From Agarivorans litoreus (GTDB lineage: Bacteria > Pseudomonadota > Gammaproteobacteria > Enterobacterales > Celerinatantimonadaceae), in assembly GCF_019649015.1 (NCBI RefSeq), contig NZ_BLPI01000001.1, positions 2,683,001-2,747,000 of the forward strand: a stretch of DNA of 64,000 bases, in the 5' to 3' direction. Of the stretch, positions 29,449 through 38,844 are shown in pieces. The notes below the pieces were generated by a model. That model was not told the DNA's origin and ran no database searches. It saw only the letters and a program-made list of their open reading frames with translations. The translations under genes were made by a program, and so were the position numbers. Positions within the stretch are counted from its first letter, which is position 1. Each line of letters begins with the position of its first letter.

Positions 29449-29487
29449 TTGCCGTTTATCGTGCCGTTTCTATTGCCGTTTATAGTG
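29449..29487. repeat. Three 12-bp tandem repeats (GCCGTTT units)
   Basis: Three consecutive 12-bp units of the form (T/G)TGCCGTTT(A/C)T(C/A), with GCCGTTT at 29451, 29463 and 29475. They fall between the arg terminator and the end of the next gene and overlap its last codons. Confidence 0.7.
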
Positions 29488-30373
29488 CGGGAGTTTGAAT
29501 GAGACTAATTACTGGGCGATGGTCAGATAAGCTGTCTGGTCCAACCTGGTAGTCAATAAAACTTAGGTCTTTAGATAGAAAAATCCAATCTAAGCGTTTG
29601 TTTTTATAGCTGGCTAAGGCTTTGCTACCCAGCTCAAATGCTCGGTAAGGACTATGTTGAAGAAAGTGGTTTACTTCATCGGGGGTGTCTAGCTGCCCCT
29701 CACTATTAAAGTCGCCCATAATAATGGTGTGATTTACCGTATCTTTTAGTTGCTGATTGAGTTGTTCAAGCTGTTGCTGGCGAATACTGGCGCGAGAAAA
29801 ATCTAAGTGCACAGAAACCACATCAAGGATTTGTTCAGAGTTAAGTCTTATGCGTGCATGGGTAAAGCCTTTACTGGTGGTGGGGGGGCTAGGTGCAAAG
29901 TGAACCGCAAGCGCTTCACTAATAGGGTACTTGGAAAGTATCGCGGTGCCGTAGCTAGCCAACTTACTGCTGCTGTGAATGCTGTGTGCATACCAGCGAT
30001 AGCCAGCATGTTGAGCAAGGTAAGCAACATGGTCAAAGCCGCCAGACCAAGGTGAACTTGCGTCTGCTTCTTGTAAAGCAACAATGTCGATATTTTGTTG
30101 TTGTAAGTAAGTGGCTATGTTTAACAAATTTTTCTTGGTGGTATCGCCACTCACCAATAGCTGGTTGAGTGCATGTTTACGCCCATGGGCAAGGTTTAGC
30201 GTAGCCACTTTAAGTTGTGGTAAAGGTGTGGTGCTAACCTCAGGGTGTGGCCAGTAAGCGATTTTTAAGGGAACTGAGCTGGCAGCCTTATTATCATTGC
30301 TGGAGCATGCAGATAGCGCCAGAATCAGGCTAAATAGCAATAGCTTAAAGAGTAACCTTACCTGCTGAGTCAC
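29480..30373 (-). CDS. Endonuclease/exonuclease/phosphatase-family lipoprotein
   Basis: 297 residues. A lipoprotein signal (KLLLFSLILALSAC, Cys23) precedes an exonuclease III / DNase I-like fold: LKVATLNLAHGRK, IVALQEADASSPW (metal Glu), GDFNSEGQLD, LDWIFLSKDL and SDHRPVISLI. The active-site set is complete, so it is probably a membrane-anchored periplasmic phosphodiesterase, but the substrate (DNA, sphingomyelin-like lipid or phosphoinositide) cannot be told. The start is a GTG two bases after the stop of the YjbR-type gene, giving a tight two-gene unit. Confidence 0.82.
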   Translation of the reverse strand: MTQQVRLLFKLLLFSLILALSACSSNDNKAASSVPLKIAYWPHPEVSTTPLPQLKVATLNLAHGRKHALNQLLVSGDTTKKNLLNIATYLQQQNIDIVALQEADASSPWSGGFDHVAYLAQHAGYRWYAHSIHSSSKLASYGTAILSKYPISEALAVHFAPSPPTTSKGFTHARIRLNSEQILDVVSVHLDFSRASIRQQQLEQLNQQLKDTVNHTIIMGDFNSEGQLDTPDEVNHFLQHSPYRAFELGSKALASYKNKRLDWIFLSKDLSFIDYQVGPDSLSDHRPVISLIQTPAL

Positions 30374-30375
30374 GA

Positions 30376-30735
30376 TTAGCTTATACCTAGCAGTTGATGC
30401 TGAGCCTGTTTGTTCATGCCTTTAACTACCAACTCAAACGAGTTATCAATTAAGCGCAAGGCTTCGTGTTCGGCGTCACTTCCATCAAAATAAAGAGTTA
30501 GCCAGTGGCGTTTATTCATGTGATAGCCGCGAGTGATCGCGGGATAAATATCGGTCAGCGCATCGATTTGCTCGGGTTGGCATTTTAAGTTCATATTCAT
30601 TACGCCGTCTTTCCAAGCAACTAGAGCGAACATTTTTCCGCGAACTTTAAATACCGGCACATCGGGGGCAAAGGGCAAATCTTGGGTAACCTCGGGTTTG
30701 CCCATTAAATACGCTTTTAGTTGTTGGTAATCCAT
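30376..30735 (-). CDS. MmcQ/YjbR-family protein
   Basis: 119 residues of the small CyaY-like YjbR fold: MDYQQLKAYLMGKPEVTQDLPF, VFKVRGKMFALVAWKDG, the conserved GYHMNKRHWLTLYFDG and a C-terminal SFELVVKGMNK. Often called a DNA-binding protein, but the family function is not firmly known. The ATG at 30735 matches the family N-terminus. A MITE-like element ends (on this strand) 11 bp upstream of the start, so the promoter or 5' leader must lie in or beyond it. Confidence 0.85.
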   Translation of the reverse strand: MDYQQLKAYLMGKPEVTQDLPFAPDVPVFKVRGKMFALVAWKDGVMNMNLKCQPEQIDALTDIYPAITRGYHMNKRHWLTLYFDGSDAEHEALRLIDNSFELVVKGMNKQAQHQLLGIS

Positions 30736-30746
30736 AACTTTGCCTA

Positions 30747-30908
30747 ATACCAATCGTACTAAGTAACTGTTCATTCTATCTGGTCAAAATACTCGATAAC
30801 TGCGTTAGAATTTTTGATTGTAGAATAACTGCTTAGCGAAAAATCCTGCCTTATTCTCGAGTATTTTTGCTGCGTTATTTTTAATCACTTACCTAGCGTG
30901 ATTGGTAT
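30747..30908. mobile_element. MITE-like palindromic element, copy 2
   Basis: 162 bp with the same terminal ATACCAATC / GATTGGTAT and the same internal hairpin arms (ACTCGATAA..., GAAAAATCCTGCCTTATTCTC) as the copy at 20200-20361. It is immediately upstream of the YjbR-type start codon. The shared flanking bases CCTA and AAC may belong to the element or reflect a target preference. Confidence 0.85.
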
Positions 30909-30986
30909 AACTCTAGAATCCTACTTTTATAATAAAGCCATTAAACGAATCTTTCTAAGCAGTAAGTATTCTCTACTGACATTTTG

Positions 30987-31484
30987 TTAATTACCTAGAT
31001 CTAAGCGGTGTTGGTTCACATGACTAAAGATCCGCTCTCCGTCTAGTACTTGGGCAAAGGGCATAGGGTTATCACAATACTCAATCACAAAATCGGTTAG
31101 CTTTTCTTTAATGATGCTAAGCAGTTGTTCTTCTGACCATGGCTTAGCGAGATAATAATTTAGTCCACCTCGATTAATCGCTTCTATGGTGTCGTGCAAG
31201 CCAGCCTGCCCAGTTAATAGGATTTTTTTAGCTGATTCACTGGTACTAGCGTGGTTGAGGTCTATGAGGAAATCGATGCCTAACTCATCGGGCATGATGT
31301 GGTCGGCAAGAATTAAGGCTAGCTTACCGCCTTGCGCTTCAAAGTCTTTAATCACTTGGCGTGCTTCAGCAACGCTTTCGGCGCCATCAATAGTAAATGG
31401 TGGGCTTAAAGGGGCTATGTCGTGAAGAACGCTATCCAATACTTCGCGTTCATCATCAACACACAAAATCAGTAGTTGTTCCAT
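30987..31484 (-). CDS. Single-domain response regulator
   Basis: 165 residues: one receiver domain with the acidic pair Asp10/Asp11, phospho-acceptor Asp61 (LILADHIMPDE), Thr91 (ILLTGQA) and Lys114 (YLAKPWS). No DNA-binding or output domain follows; the last 35 residues are a short helical extension. It lies 19 bp downstream of the histidine kinase gene and has a strong ribosome site (GAGGAG), so the two form a pair. The output is probably protein-protein signalling or a phosphorelay. Confidence 0.9.
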   Translation of the reverse strand: MEQLLILCVDDEREVLDSVLHDIAPLSPPFTIDGAESVAEARQVIKDFEAQGGKLALILADHIMPDELGIDFLIDLNHASTSESAKKILLTGQAGLHDTIEAINRGGLNYYLAKPWSEEQLLSIIKEKLTDFVIEYCDNPMPFAQVLDGERIFSHVNQHRLDLGN

Positions 31485-31503
31485 GGTTTGACTCCTCTAA
31501 GTC

Positions 31504-33366
31504 CTATTGTTGGTTTAAGGGTAAGGTAATAATGAAACGGGTAAATTGTCCTAGCTCAGATTCCACTTCAATTCTGCCTAAATGTTGTGTAACTATTTGT
31601 TGGCAAACGGTTAAGCCTATGCCAAGGCCAAAATTACCTTCCCGCTTGGTGGTAAAGTTTAGCTGAAAGATTTTCTCAATAATCTCTGGTTTTATTCCGG
31701 GGCCAGTGTCTTCGATGATAATTGAGATATAGCTAGGTGATGCTTCTACGTATTGACTACTAATACTTAGCTTGCCTCTACTCTCCATGGCATCTAAAGC
31801 GTTAGCGATAAGGTTAGTCCAAACTTGCTGTAAGGCGATGGGGTGGCAACGATAAACGGGCAATAAACCGTAGTTACACTCTACTTCGAAGCCGCGTAAG
31901 CGGTTTTCTAAGATTACTAGCGTTTCGGCTATGCCTTCATTTAAATCGGCCAATACCGGTTGCTCCGGGTCTTGTCCGGCGTAGTGCTTTAAACCTTTAA
32001 CTAGCTCTGCGATACGGGCCGCACAAACTTGAATATTACGTAAGAAGTTACCAATTTGGTGGAAGCTAGATAAGGCGTCAATTAACTCCACGTTATCGGA
32101 GGTACTTGCACACTGTAAATACTGTTGTCTAAAGTCTGGTCTATCTAAGCCTATGCTTACTGCCTTTCTGGCGGTGATGGCATCACCAAATAAATCTATT
32201 GAGTTATTGCTACGCTGACGAATTTCGCTGGTAGACATAGGAGTTAGGGTAAAAGCGGCTTCAAGTAGCTGTTGGCCCAACGCTTGCTGTGGGTCGCTAA
32301 GCGGGCTGTTAAGTACTTTAGGCAATTGCTTCGCGATTGTGTCACTGCCGCGAGTAATGGCTGCAACCGGATTATTTAGTTCATGAGCAATGCCAGAGAT
32401 GAGCTGACCGAGCACTGCCATCTTTTCTTTTTCTATGAGTTGTTCGTGGGCAGAATCTAAAGAGTTGAGCGTACTTTGTAAGGTAAGTTTAGTATGAATG
32501 CTTTTTTGTAGACGCCGATTAAAGTGCCGCAACAACAAGTTGGTAAACAAAGGCAGTAAGTGGCTGCTAGAATCCAATACCTTGGCAAACGTGACCCTAT
32601 CTAACTTAATCACATCGGTTTGCATGGTGGTCACTGCGCTAGTAAAACCGAGTTCACCGGTCACAAAGGACATGCCGCCTACCAATGACCCAGCCTGCAT
32701 GCGGGCAACTTCTAAGGTTTGTTGGTCTTGTTGTTTCTTTAAAACCACTTCGCCTTTGGCAATAAACCATAAAAACTGATTGGCCTTTCCTTCTTGGGTG
32801 AGTAAATGGTTGGCACTGTAAGTCCGGCACAAGTGGTCTTCATCGTTATCCTTAAAAAAGGCATACAGTGCCGAAATAACTTGGTCGGATAGCTCTTGGT
32901 CGCTAAGTGAGGTGTAGTCAAAAAAGTTAGCGCGAAACTGAGCTACATGCTCGGCCAATTGTTTTTCTAACCAACGTTGCTGCTGGTGATGTTCGGCAAT
33001 TGGCCAGTGCAACCGTAGTTGTTCAATTAACTCATTGTCTGAGTTTTCCGGAGAGAGGATATGCATCGGCGTGAACTGATTCACTAACTCACATAATTGT
33101 TTAGCACTAGGTAGCTTGTCGGCATAAAACAGCACGTTAGCGGTTTCTGTTGTAGGAAGATTAAGCAAGTGCTGCAGGCTGGATTTGTTGGCGACGTTTT
33201 GCAGTAAGGCTATGTCTACAACGACAAGCGCAAGCTGGTGTTTTGAGAGTTGCTGAGAATTAGGAAAAGTTTTAGCTTGCCAGTAGATCCATGGCGCATC
33301 TTCATGCTCCAGCTGCTTTGGCCAAGAGTGTTGACTAACGATCAGTAAGCTATGCTGAGTATTCAT
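31504..33366 (-). CDS. Histidine kinase with cyclic-nucleotide-binding-type domain
   Basis: 620 residues, no membrane segment, so cytosolic. Residues 1-125 look like a receiver fold lacking a normal phospho-Asp site (LALVVVDIALLQ). Residues about 150-275 form a cNMP-binding-like jelly roll (FLWFIAKGEVVLKKQ, GSLVGGMSFVTGELGFTSAV). The H-box GIAHELNNPVAAITRG gives His328, and the ATPase N-, G1- and G2-boxes follow (NLIANALDAM, IIIEDTGPGI, GNFGLGIGLTVCQQI). The input ligand is unknown; a redox or nucleotide signal is possible. Partner of the single REC protein just downstream. Confidence 0.9.
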   Translation of the reverse strand: MNTQHSLLIVSQHSWPKQLEHEDAPWIYWQAKTFPNSQQLSKHQLALVVVDIALLQNVANKSSLQHLLNLPTTETANVLFYADKLPSAKQLCELVNQFTPMHILSPENSDNELIEQLRLHWPIAEHHQQQRWLEKQLAEHVAQFRANFFDYTSLSDQELSDQVISALYAFFKDNDEDHLCRTYSANHLLTQEGKANQFLWFIAKGEVVLKKQQDQQTLEVARMQAGSLVGGMSFVTGELGFTSAVTTMQTDVIKLDRVTFAKVLDSSSHLLPLFTNLLLRHFNRRLQKSIHTKLTLQSTLNSLDSAHEQLIEKEKMAVLGQLISGIAHELNNPVAAITRGSDTIAKQLPKVLNSPLSDPQQALGQQLLEAAFTLTPMSTSEIRQRSNNSIDLFGDAITARKAVSIGLDRPDFRQQYLQCASTSDNVELIDALSSFHQIGNFLRNIQVCAARIAELVKGLKHYAGQDPEQPVLADLNEGIAETLVILENRLRGFEVECNYGLLPVYRCHPIALQQVWTNLIANALDAMESRGKLSISSQYVEASPSYISIIIEDTGPGIKPEIIEKIFQLNFTTKREGNFGLGIGLTVCQQIVTQHLGRIEVESELGQFTRFIITLPLNQQ

Positions 33367-33498
33367 ACTAGCTCTATTAAATGCTTGTTGTTGAATATTA
33401 TAGGCTTACAAGCGCTAAGGTTTTGCGAGCTGCTTAAAGATTCGCAGCGTTGTGCGAAAGTGATTTGGTTAGTGAATGAACAAAATTTGTAGATTAGC

Positions 33499-33526
33499 TT
33501 GTTTTTTAATAGCCCTTGAGTATAAT
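33499..33526 (+). promoter_or_regulatory. S10 operon promoter
   Basis: TTGTTT (33499-33504), 16 bp, TATAAT (33521-33526). Followed by a GC-rich start region (CCGCGGC), typical of stringently controlled ribosomal promoters. Transcription should begin near 33533, giving a leader of about 188 nt. Confidence 0.8.
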
Positions 33527-33532
33527 ACCGCG

Positions 33533-34032
<500 letters not shown>

Positions 34033-34063
34033 GCCTGAGTCTGTTTAATAAGAGGTTTTTACA

Positions 34064-34699
34064 ATGATTGGTCTAATCGGTCGTAAAGTTGGAATGACTC
34101 GCATCTTCACTGAAGATGGTGCTTCTATTCCAGTTACCGTAATCGAATGTGAGCCAAACCGCGTTACTCGTGTTATCACTGAGGACAGCGACGGTTACCG
34201 TGCTCTGCAAGTGACCACCGGCGCTAAAAAAGCAAGTCGTGTTAGCAAGCCAGAAGCGGGTCAATTCGCTAAAGCTGGTGTTGACGCGGGTCGCGGCCTG
34301 TGGGAATTCCGTCTAGCAGACGGTGAAGGTGAAGAAGTTAATGTAGCTGATGAGCTAAAAGTTGACTTGTTCAATGAAGTTAAAAAAGTAGACGTTACTG
34401 GTACTTCTAAAGGTAAGGGTTTCCAAGGCGGTGTTAAACGCTGGAACTTCGCTACCCAAGATTTTACTCACGGTAACTCTTTGAGCCACCGTGCTCCTGG
34501 TTCTATTGGTCAAAACCAAAGCCCAGGTAAAGTATTCAAGGGCAAGAAGATGGCCGGACATATGGGTGCTGAGCGTGTAACTACGCAAAACCTAGATGTT
34601 GTACGTGTTGATGTTGAACGTAACCTAATTTTGGTTAAAGGTGCCGTACCTGGCGCTACCAATGGCGACGTGATCATTAAACCTGCTGTTAAAGCGTAA
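34064..34699 (+). CDS. rplC: 50S ribosomal protein L3
   Basis: 211 residues. Early 23S-binding assembly protein reaching toward the peptidyl-transferase centre. [15 protein letters not shown] at the start, and the [17 protein letters not shown] central extension that contains the Gln methylated by PrmB in relatives. Confidence 0.98.
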   Translation: MIGLIGRKVGMTRIFTEDGASIPVTVIECEPNRVTRVITEDSDGYRALQVTTGAKKASRVSKPEAGQFAKAGVDAGRGLWEFRLADGEGEEVNVADELKVDLFNEVKKVDVTGTSKGKGFQGGVKRWNFATQDFTHGNSLSHRAPGSIGQNQSPGKVFKGKKMAGHMGAERVTTQNLDVVRVDVERNLILVKGAVPGATNGDVIIKPAVKA

Positions 34700-34714
34700 C
34701 GTTAGGAGATAGTA

Positions 34715-35320
34715 ATGGAATTGGTATTGAAAGACGCGCAAAGCGCTCTTGAAGTTTCCGAAACTACCTTCGGACGTGACTTTAACGAAGCGTTGATTCA
34801 CCAGGTAGTAACTGCATACGCTGCAGGTTCTCGCCAGGGTTCTCGCGCTCAAAAAACACGTTCTGAAGTATCAGGTGGTGGTAAGAAACCATGGCGTCAG
34901 AAAGGTACAGGCCGAGCTCGTGCCGGTACTATTCGTAGCCCAATTTGGCGTAGCGGCGGGGTAACCTTTGCAGCTAAGCCACAAGATCACAGCCAAAAAG
35001 TTAACAAGAAAATGTATCGCGGCGCAATCCGCAGCATCTTGTCTGAACTTGTTCGTCAAGAACGTTTGATTGTGGTTGAGAAATTTGCTGTTGAAGCGCC
35101 AAAAACTAAAGAGTTAGTTGCTAAGTTAAAAGACTTCGATCTTAACGATGTATTAATCGTTACTCCTGAAGTTGACGAAAACTTATTCTTGGCCGCACGT
35201 AACCTATATAAAGTAGACGTACGTGACGTAGCTGGTATTGACCCAGTTAGCTTGATTGCCTTTGATAAAGTGTTGGTAACTGCTGATGCAGTTAAACAAA
35301 TTGAGGAGTGGTTAGCATGA
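34715..35320 (+). CDS. rplD: 50S ribosomal protein L4
   Basis: 201 residues. Exit-tunnel protein and expected autogenous regulator of this operon through the leader attenuator. The extended loop [28 protein letters not shown] is intact. Its stop overlaps the L23 start by 4 bp (ATGA). Confidence 0.98.
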   Translation: MELVLKDAQSALEVSETTFGRDFNEALIHQVVTAYAAGSRQGSRAQKTRSEVSGGGKKPWRQKGTGRARAGTIRSPIWRSGGVTFAAKPQDHSQKVNKKMYRGAIRSILSELVRQERLIVVEKFAVEAPKTKELVAKLKDFDLNDVLIVTPEVDENLFLAARNLYKVDVRDVAGIDPVSLIAFDKVLVTADAVKQIEEWLA

Positions 35321-35619
35321 TCAGCGAAGAACGTTTGTTGAAAGTTCTAGTAGCTCCACATATCTCTGAAAAGAGCACTATGTCTGCTGAAGCCGATAAC
35401 ACTATCGTATTCAAAGTAGTGAAAACCGCTACTAAAGCAGAAATCAAAGCTGCAGTTGAAAAACTATTCGAAGTTGAAGTGACTGGTGTTACTACCTTGA
35501 ACCAAAAAGGTAAAACTAAGCGTCACGGAGCACGTTTTGGTCGCCGCAACGACGTGAAGAAAGCGTATGTAACCTTAGCTGAAGGTGCAGACATCGACTT
35601 CACCGGTGCCGCAGAGTAA
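35317..35619 (+). CDS. rplW: 50S ribosomal protein L23
   Basis: 100 residues, as in E. coli. Sits at the tunnel exit and docks SRP and trigger factor. The start [20 protein letters not shown] is chosen by family alignment and the ATGA coupling with rplD; an in-frame codon 9 bp upstream lies inside L4. Confidence 0.97.
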   Translation: MISEERLLKVLVAPHISEKSTMSAEADNTIVFKVVKTATKAEIKAAVEKLFEVEVTGVTTLNQKGKTKRHGARFGRRNDVKKAYVTLAEGADIDFTGAAE

Positions 35620-35631
35620 GGAGTATCTTAA

Positions 35632-36752
<1,121 letters not shown>

Positions 36753-36763
36753 GAGTCTAAATT

Positions 36764-37096
36764 ATGGAAGCTTTAGCTAAACATCGTTTTGCTCGTGGTT
36801 CTGCGCAAAAAGCTCGCCTGGTTGCAGATCAAGTACGTGGTCTACCAGTTGAAAAAGCACTTGTTACGTTGCAATTCAGCAGCAAAAAAGCAGCAGGACT
36901 TGTTAAGAAAGTTCTAGAATCTGCCATTGCTAACGCTGAGCACAACGAAGGTGCTGATATTGATGAGTTGAAAATCACCAAAATCTTCGTAGATGATGGT
37001 CCAACTCTAAAGCGTATTCGTCCTCGTGCTAAAGGCCGAGCCGACCGTATTATCAAGCGTACCAGCCACATCACTGTGGTTGTGTCTGATAACTAG
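36764..37096 (+). CDS. rplV: 50S ribosomal protein L22
   Basis: 110 residues. Its beta-hairpin lines the exit tunnel; the hairpin residues [21 protein letters not shown] look unaltered, so macrolide-resistance type changes are not apparent. Confidence 0.98.
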   Translation: MEALAKHRFARGSAQKARLVADQVRGLPVEKALVTLQFSSKKAAGLVKKVLESAIANAEHNEGADIDELKITKIFVDDGPTLKRIRPRAKGRADRIIKRTSHITVVVSDN

Positions 37097-37106
37097 GAGA
37101 TAAGCA

Positions 37107-37805
37107 ATGGGTCAGAAAGTACATCCTAATGGTATTCGCCTAGGTATCGTAAAACCATGGAATTCAACCTGGTATGCCGATAAAGGTGAATACGCAGATA
37201 ACCTTTACAGCGACCACAAAGTGCGTCAATTCTTAACTAAAGAATTGAAAAGCGCTTCTGTATCTCGCATTACTATTGAGCGTCCTGCTAAGAGCATTCG
37301 TGTAACTATTCACACTGCTCGCCCAGGTGTTGTAATTGGTAAGAAAGGTGAAGATGTTGAAAAACTTCGCAAGAACGTAGCTAAATTAGCTGGCGTACCT
37401 GCGCAAATCAATATCTCAGAAGTTCGTAAGCCTGAGTTAGACGCTAAATTAGTAGCAGACTCTATCTCTAGCCAGCTAGAGCGTCGTGTTATGTTCCGTC
37501 GTGCGATGAAGCGCGCCGTACAAAACGCAATGCGCCTAGGCGCTAAAGGTATCAAGGTTCAAGTTAGTGGTCGTTTAGGCGGTGCAGAAATTGCTCGAGC
37601 TGAATGGTACCGTGAAGGTCGTGTACCGCTACACACTTTACGTGCTGATATCGATTACTCAACTTCAGAAGCGTTGACTACTTACGGTATCATCGGCGTT
37701 AAAGTTTGGATCTTTAAAGGCGAAGTACTTGGCGGAATGCCAGTGGCTGCAGCACCTGAAGCTCCTTCTAAGCCGAAGCGCGGTAACAAGCGCAACGCTA
37801 AATAG
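37107..37805 (+). CDS. rpsC: 30S ribosomal protein S3
   Basis: 232 residues. KH domain with [16 protein letters not shown] (the GxxG loop) and the C-terminal [26 protein letters not shown] block. Forms part of the mRNA entry site and helicase. Confidence 0.98.
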   Translation: MGQKVHPNGIRLGIVKPWNSTWYADKGEYADNLYSDHKVRQFLTKELKSASVSRITIERPAKSIRVTIHTARPGVVIGKKGEDVEKLRKNVAKLAGVPAQINISEVRKPELDAKLVADSISSQLERRVMFRRAMKRAVQNAMRLGAKGIKVQVSGRLGGAEIARAEWYREGRVPLHTLRADIDYSTSEALTTYGIIGVKVWIFKGEVLGGMPVAAAPEAPSKPKRGNKRNAK

Positions 37806-37816
37806 GAGAACCGGGA

Positions 37817-38227
37817 ATGTTACAACCAAAACGTACTAAATTCCGTAAGCAACACACTGGTCGTAACCGTGGTTTAGGCAAAGGACAAAACGTGTCTTTT
37901 GGCGACTTCGGTCTTAAAGCGACTGGTCGTGGCCGTCTTACTGCTCGTCAGATCGAAGCAGCACGTCGTGCGATGACTCGTCACATTAAACGTCAAGGTA
38001 AAATCTGGATCCGTGTATTCCCAGACAAGCCGATTACTCAAAAGCCTCTTGAGGTTCGTATGGGTAAAGGTAAAGGTAACGTGGAATACTGGGTAGCCCA
38101 AATTCAGCCAGGCAAAGTTCTGTATGAAATGGACGGCGTTTCAGAAGGTCTTGCTCGCGAAGCTTTCGAGCTTGCTGCGCGTAAGTTACCTATTAGCACC
38201 ACTTTTGTAACGCGGACGGTGATGTAA
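37817..38227 (+). CDS. rplP: 50S ribosomal protein L16
   Basis: 136 residues. [19 protein letters not shown] at the start and the [21 protein letters not shown] block. Its stop shares one base with the rpmC start (TAATG). Confidence 0.98.
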   Translation: MLQPKRTKFRKQHTGRNRGLGKGQNVSFGDFGLKATGRGRLTARQIEAARRAMTRHIKRQGKIWIRVFPDKPITQKPLEVRMGKGKGNVEYWVAQIQPGKVLYEMDGVSEGLAREAFELAARKLPISTTFVTRTVM

Positions 38228-38418
38228 TGACAGCGAACGAACTTAAAGATAAAAGTGTTGAAGAGCTTAAAGCTGAGCTACTAAACCTGCTTCGTGAGCA
38301 ATTCAACTTGCGTATGCAAGCAAGTACTGGTCAATTAGCCCAAACTCACTTGCTTAAAAACGTACGTCGCGATATCGCGCGTGTGAAAACAATTCTGAAT
38401 CAGAAGGCAGGTGCGTAA
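38227..38418 (+). CDS. rpmC: 50S ribosomal protein L29
   Basis: 63 residues of helical hairpin ([35 protein letters not shown]). One-base overlap with rpsQ as well. Confidence 0.97.
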   Translation: MTANELKDKSVEELKAELLNLLREQFNLRMQASTGQLAQTHLLKNVRRDIARVKTILNQKAGA

Positions 38419-38663
38419 TGAGCGATATCCGTACATTGCAAGGTAAAGTAGTTAGCGACAAAATGGACAAGTCTATCGTTGTTGCTATTGAGCGTCAGGT
38501 TAAACACCCTATTTACGGGAAATACACCAAACGCACTACTAAGCTACATGCTCATGATGAAGCTAACGTTGCCGCTCAAGGCGATGTAGTTACCATCAGA
38601 GAATGTGCTCCAATCTCTAAGACTAAGTCTTGGACTTTGGTAGACGTAGTAGTTAAAGCCTAA
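38418..38663 (+). CDS. rpsQ: 30S ribosomal protein S17
   Basis: 81 residues. [19 protein letters not shown] and [16 protein letters not shown] are typical. Last gene of this operon: a terminator follows within 20 bp, and rplN with the rest of the spc operon is not next, although S17 is normally followed without a break by them or by a close spc promoter. Confidence 0.98.
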   Translation: MSDIRTLQGKVVSDKMDKSIVVAIERQVKHPIYGKYTKRTTKLHAHDEANVAAQGDVVTIRECAPISKTKSWTLVDVVVKA

Positions 38664-38677
38664 GCTTTAAAACTATG

Positions 38678-38706
38678 AAAAAGGCTCCCAGTGGGAGCCT
38701 TTTTTC
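38678..38706 (+). terminator. Intrinsic terminator ending the S10 operon after rpsQ
   Basis: GGCTCCC-AGT-GGGAGCC with flanking A and T tracts (six or more T). A strong terminator, so no transcript is meant to pass into the next gene. Confidence 0.93.
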
Positions 38707-38844
38707 GTTTATTAATAATAATTATATTATTATTGCTTTTTGCAGCATGGAGCATTTGTTCTACCGACAATTCCAATATTTCCTAATTGCATGTAGCCCG
38801 CCGAGCTGGCAGTATCATTCAGTTGTAGGAAATTGATTTGGCTA

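Noticed and set aside
30376..33366. A defence or toxin-antitoxin island around the lipoprotein nuclease-fold gene, YjbR and the kinase pair
   Set aside because: The exonuclease-fold protein has a lipoprotein signal, the gene pairs have separate units, and no defence-type partner, integrase or composition change is seen.
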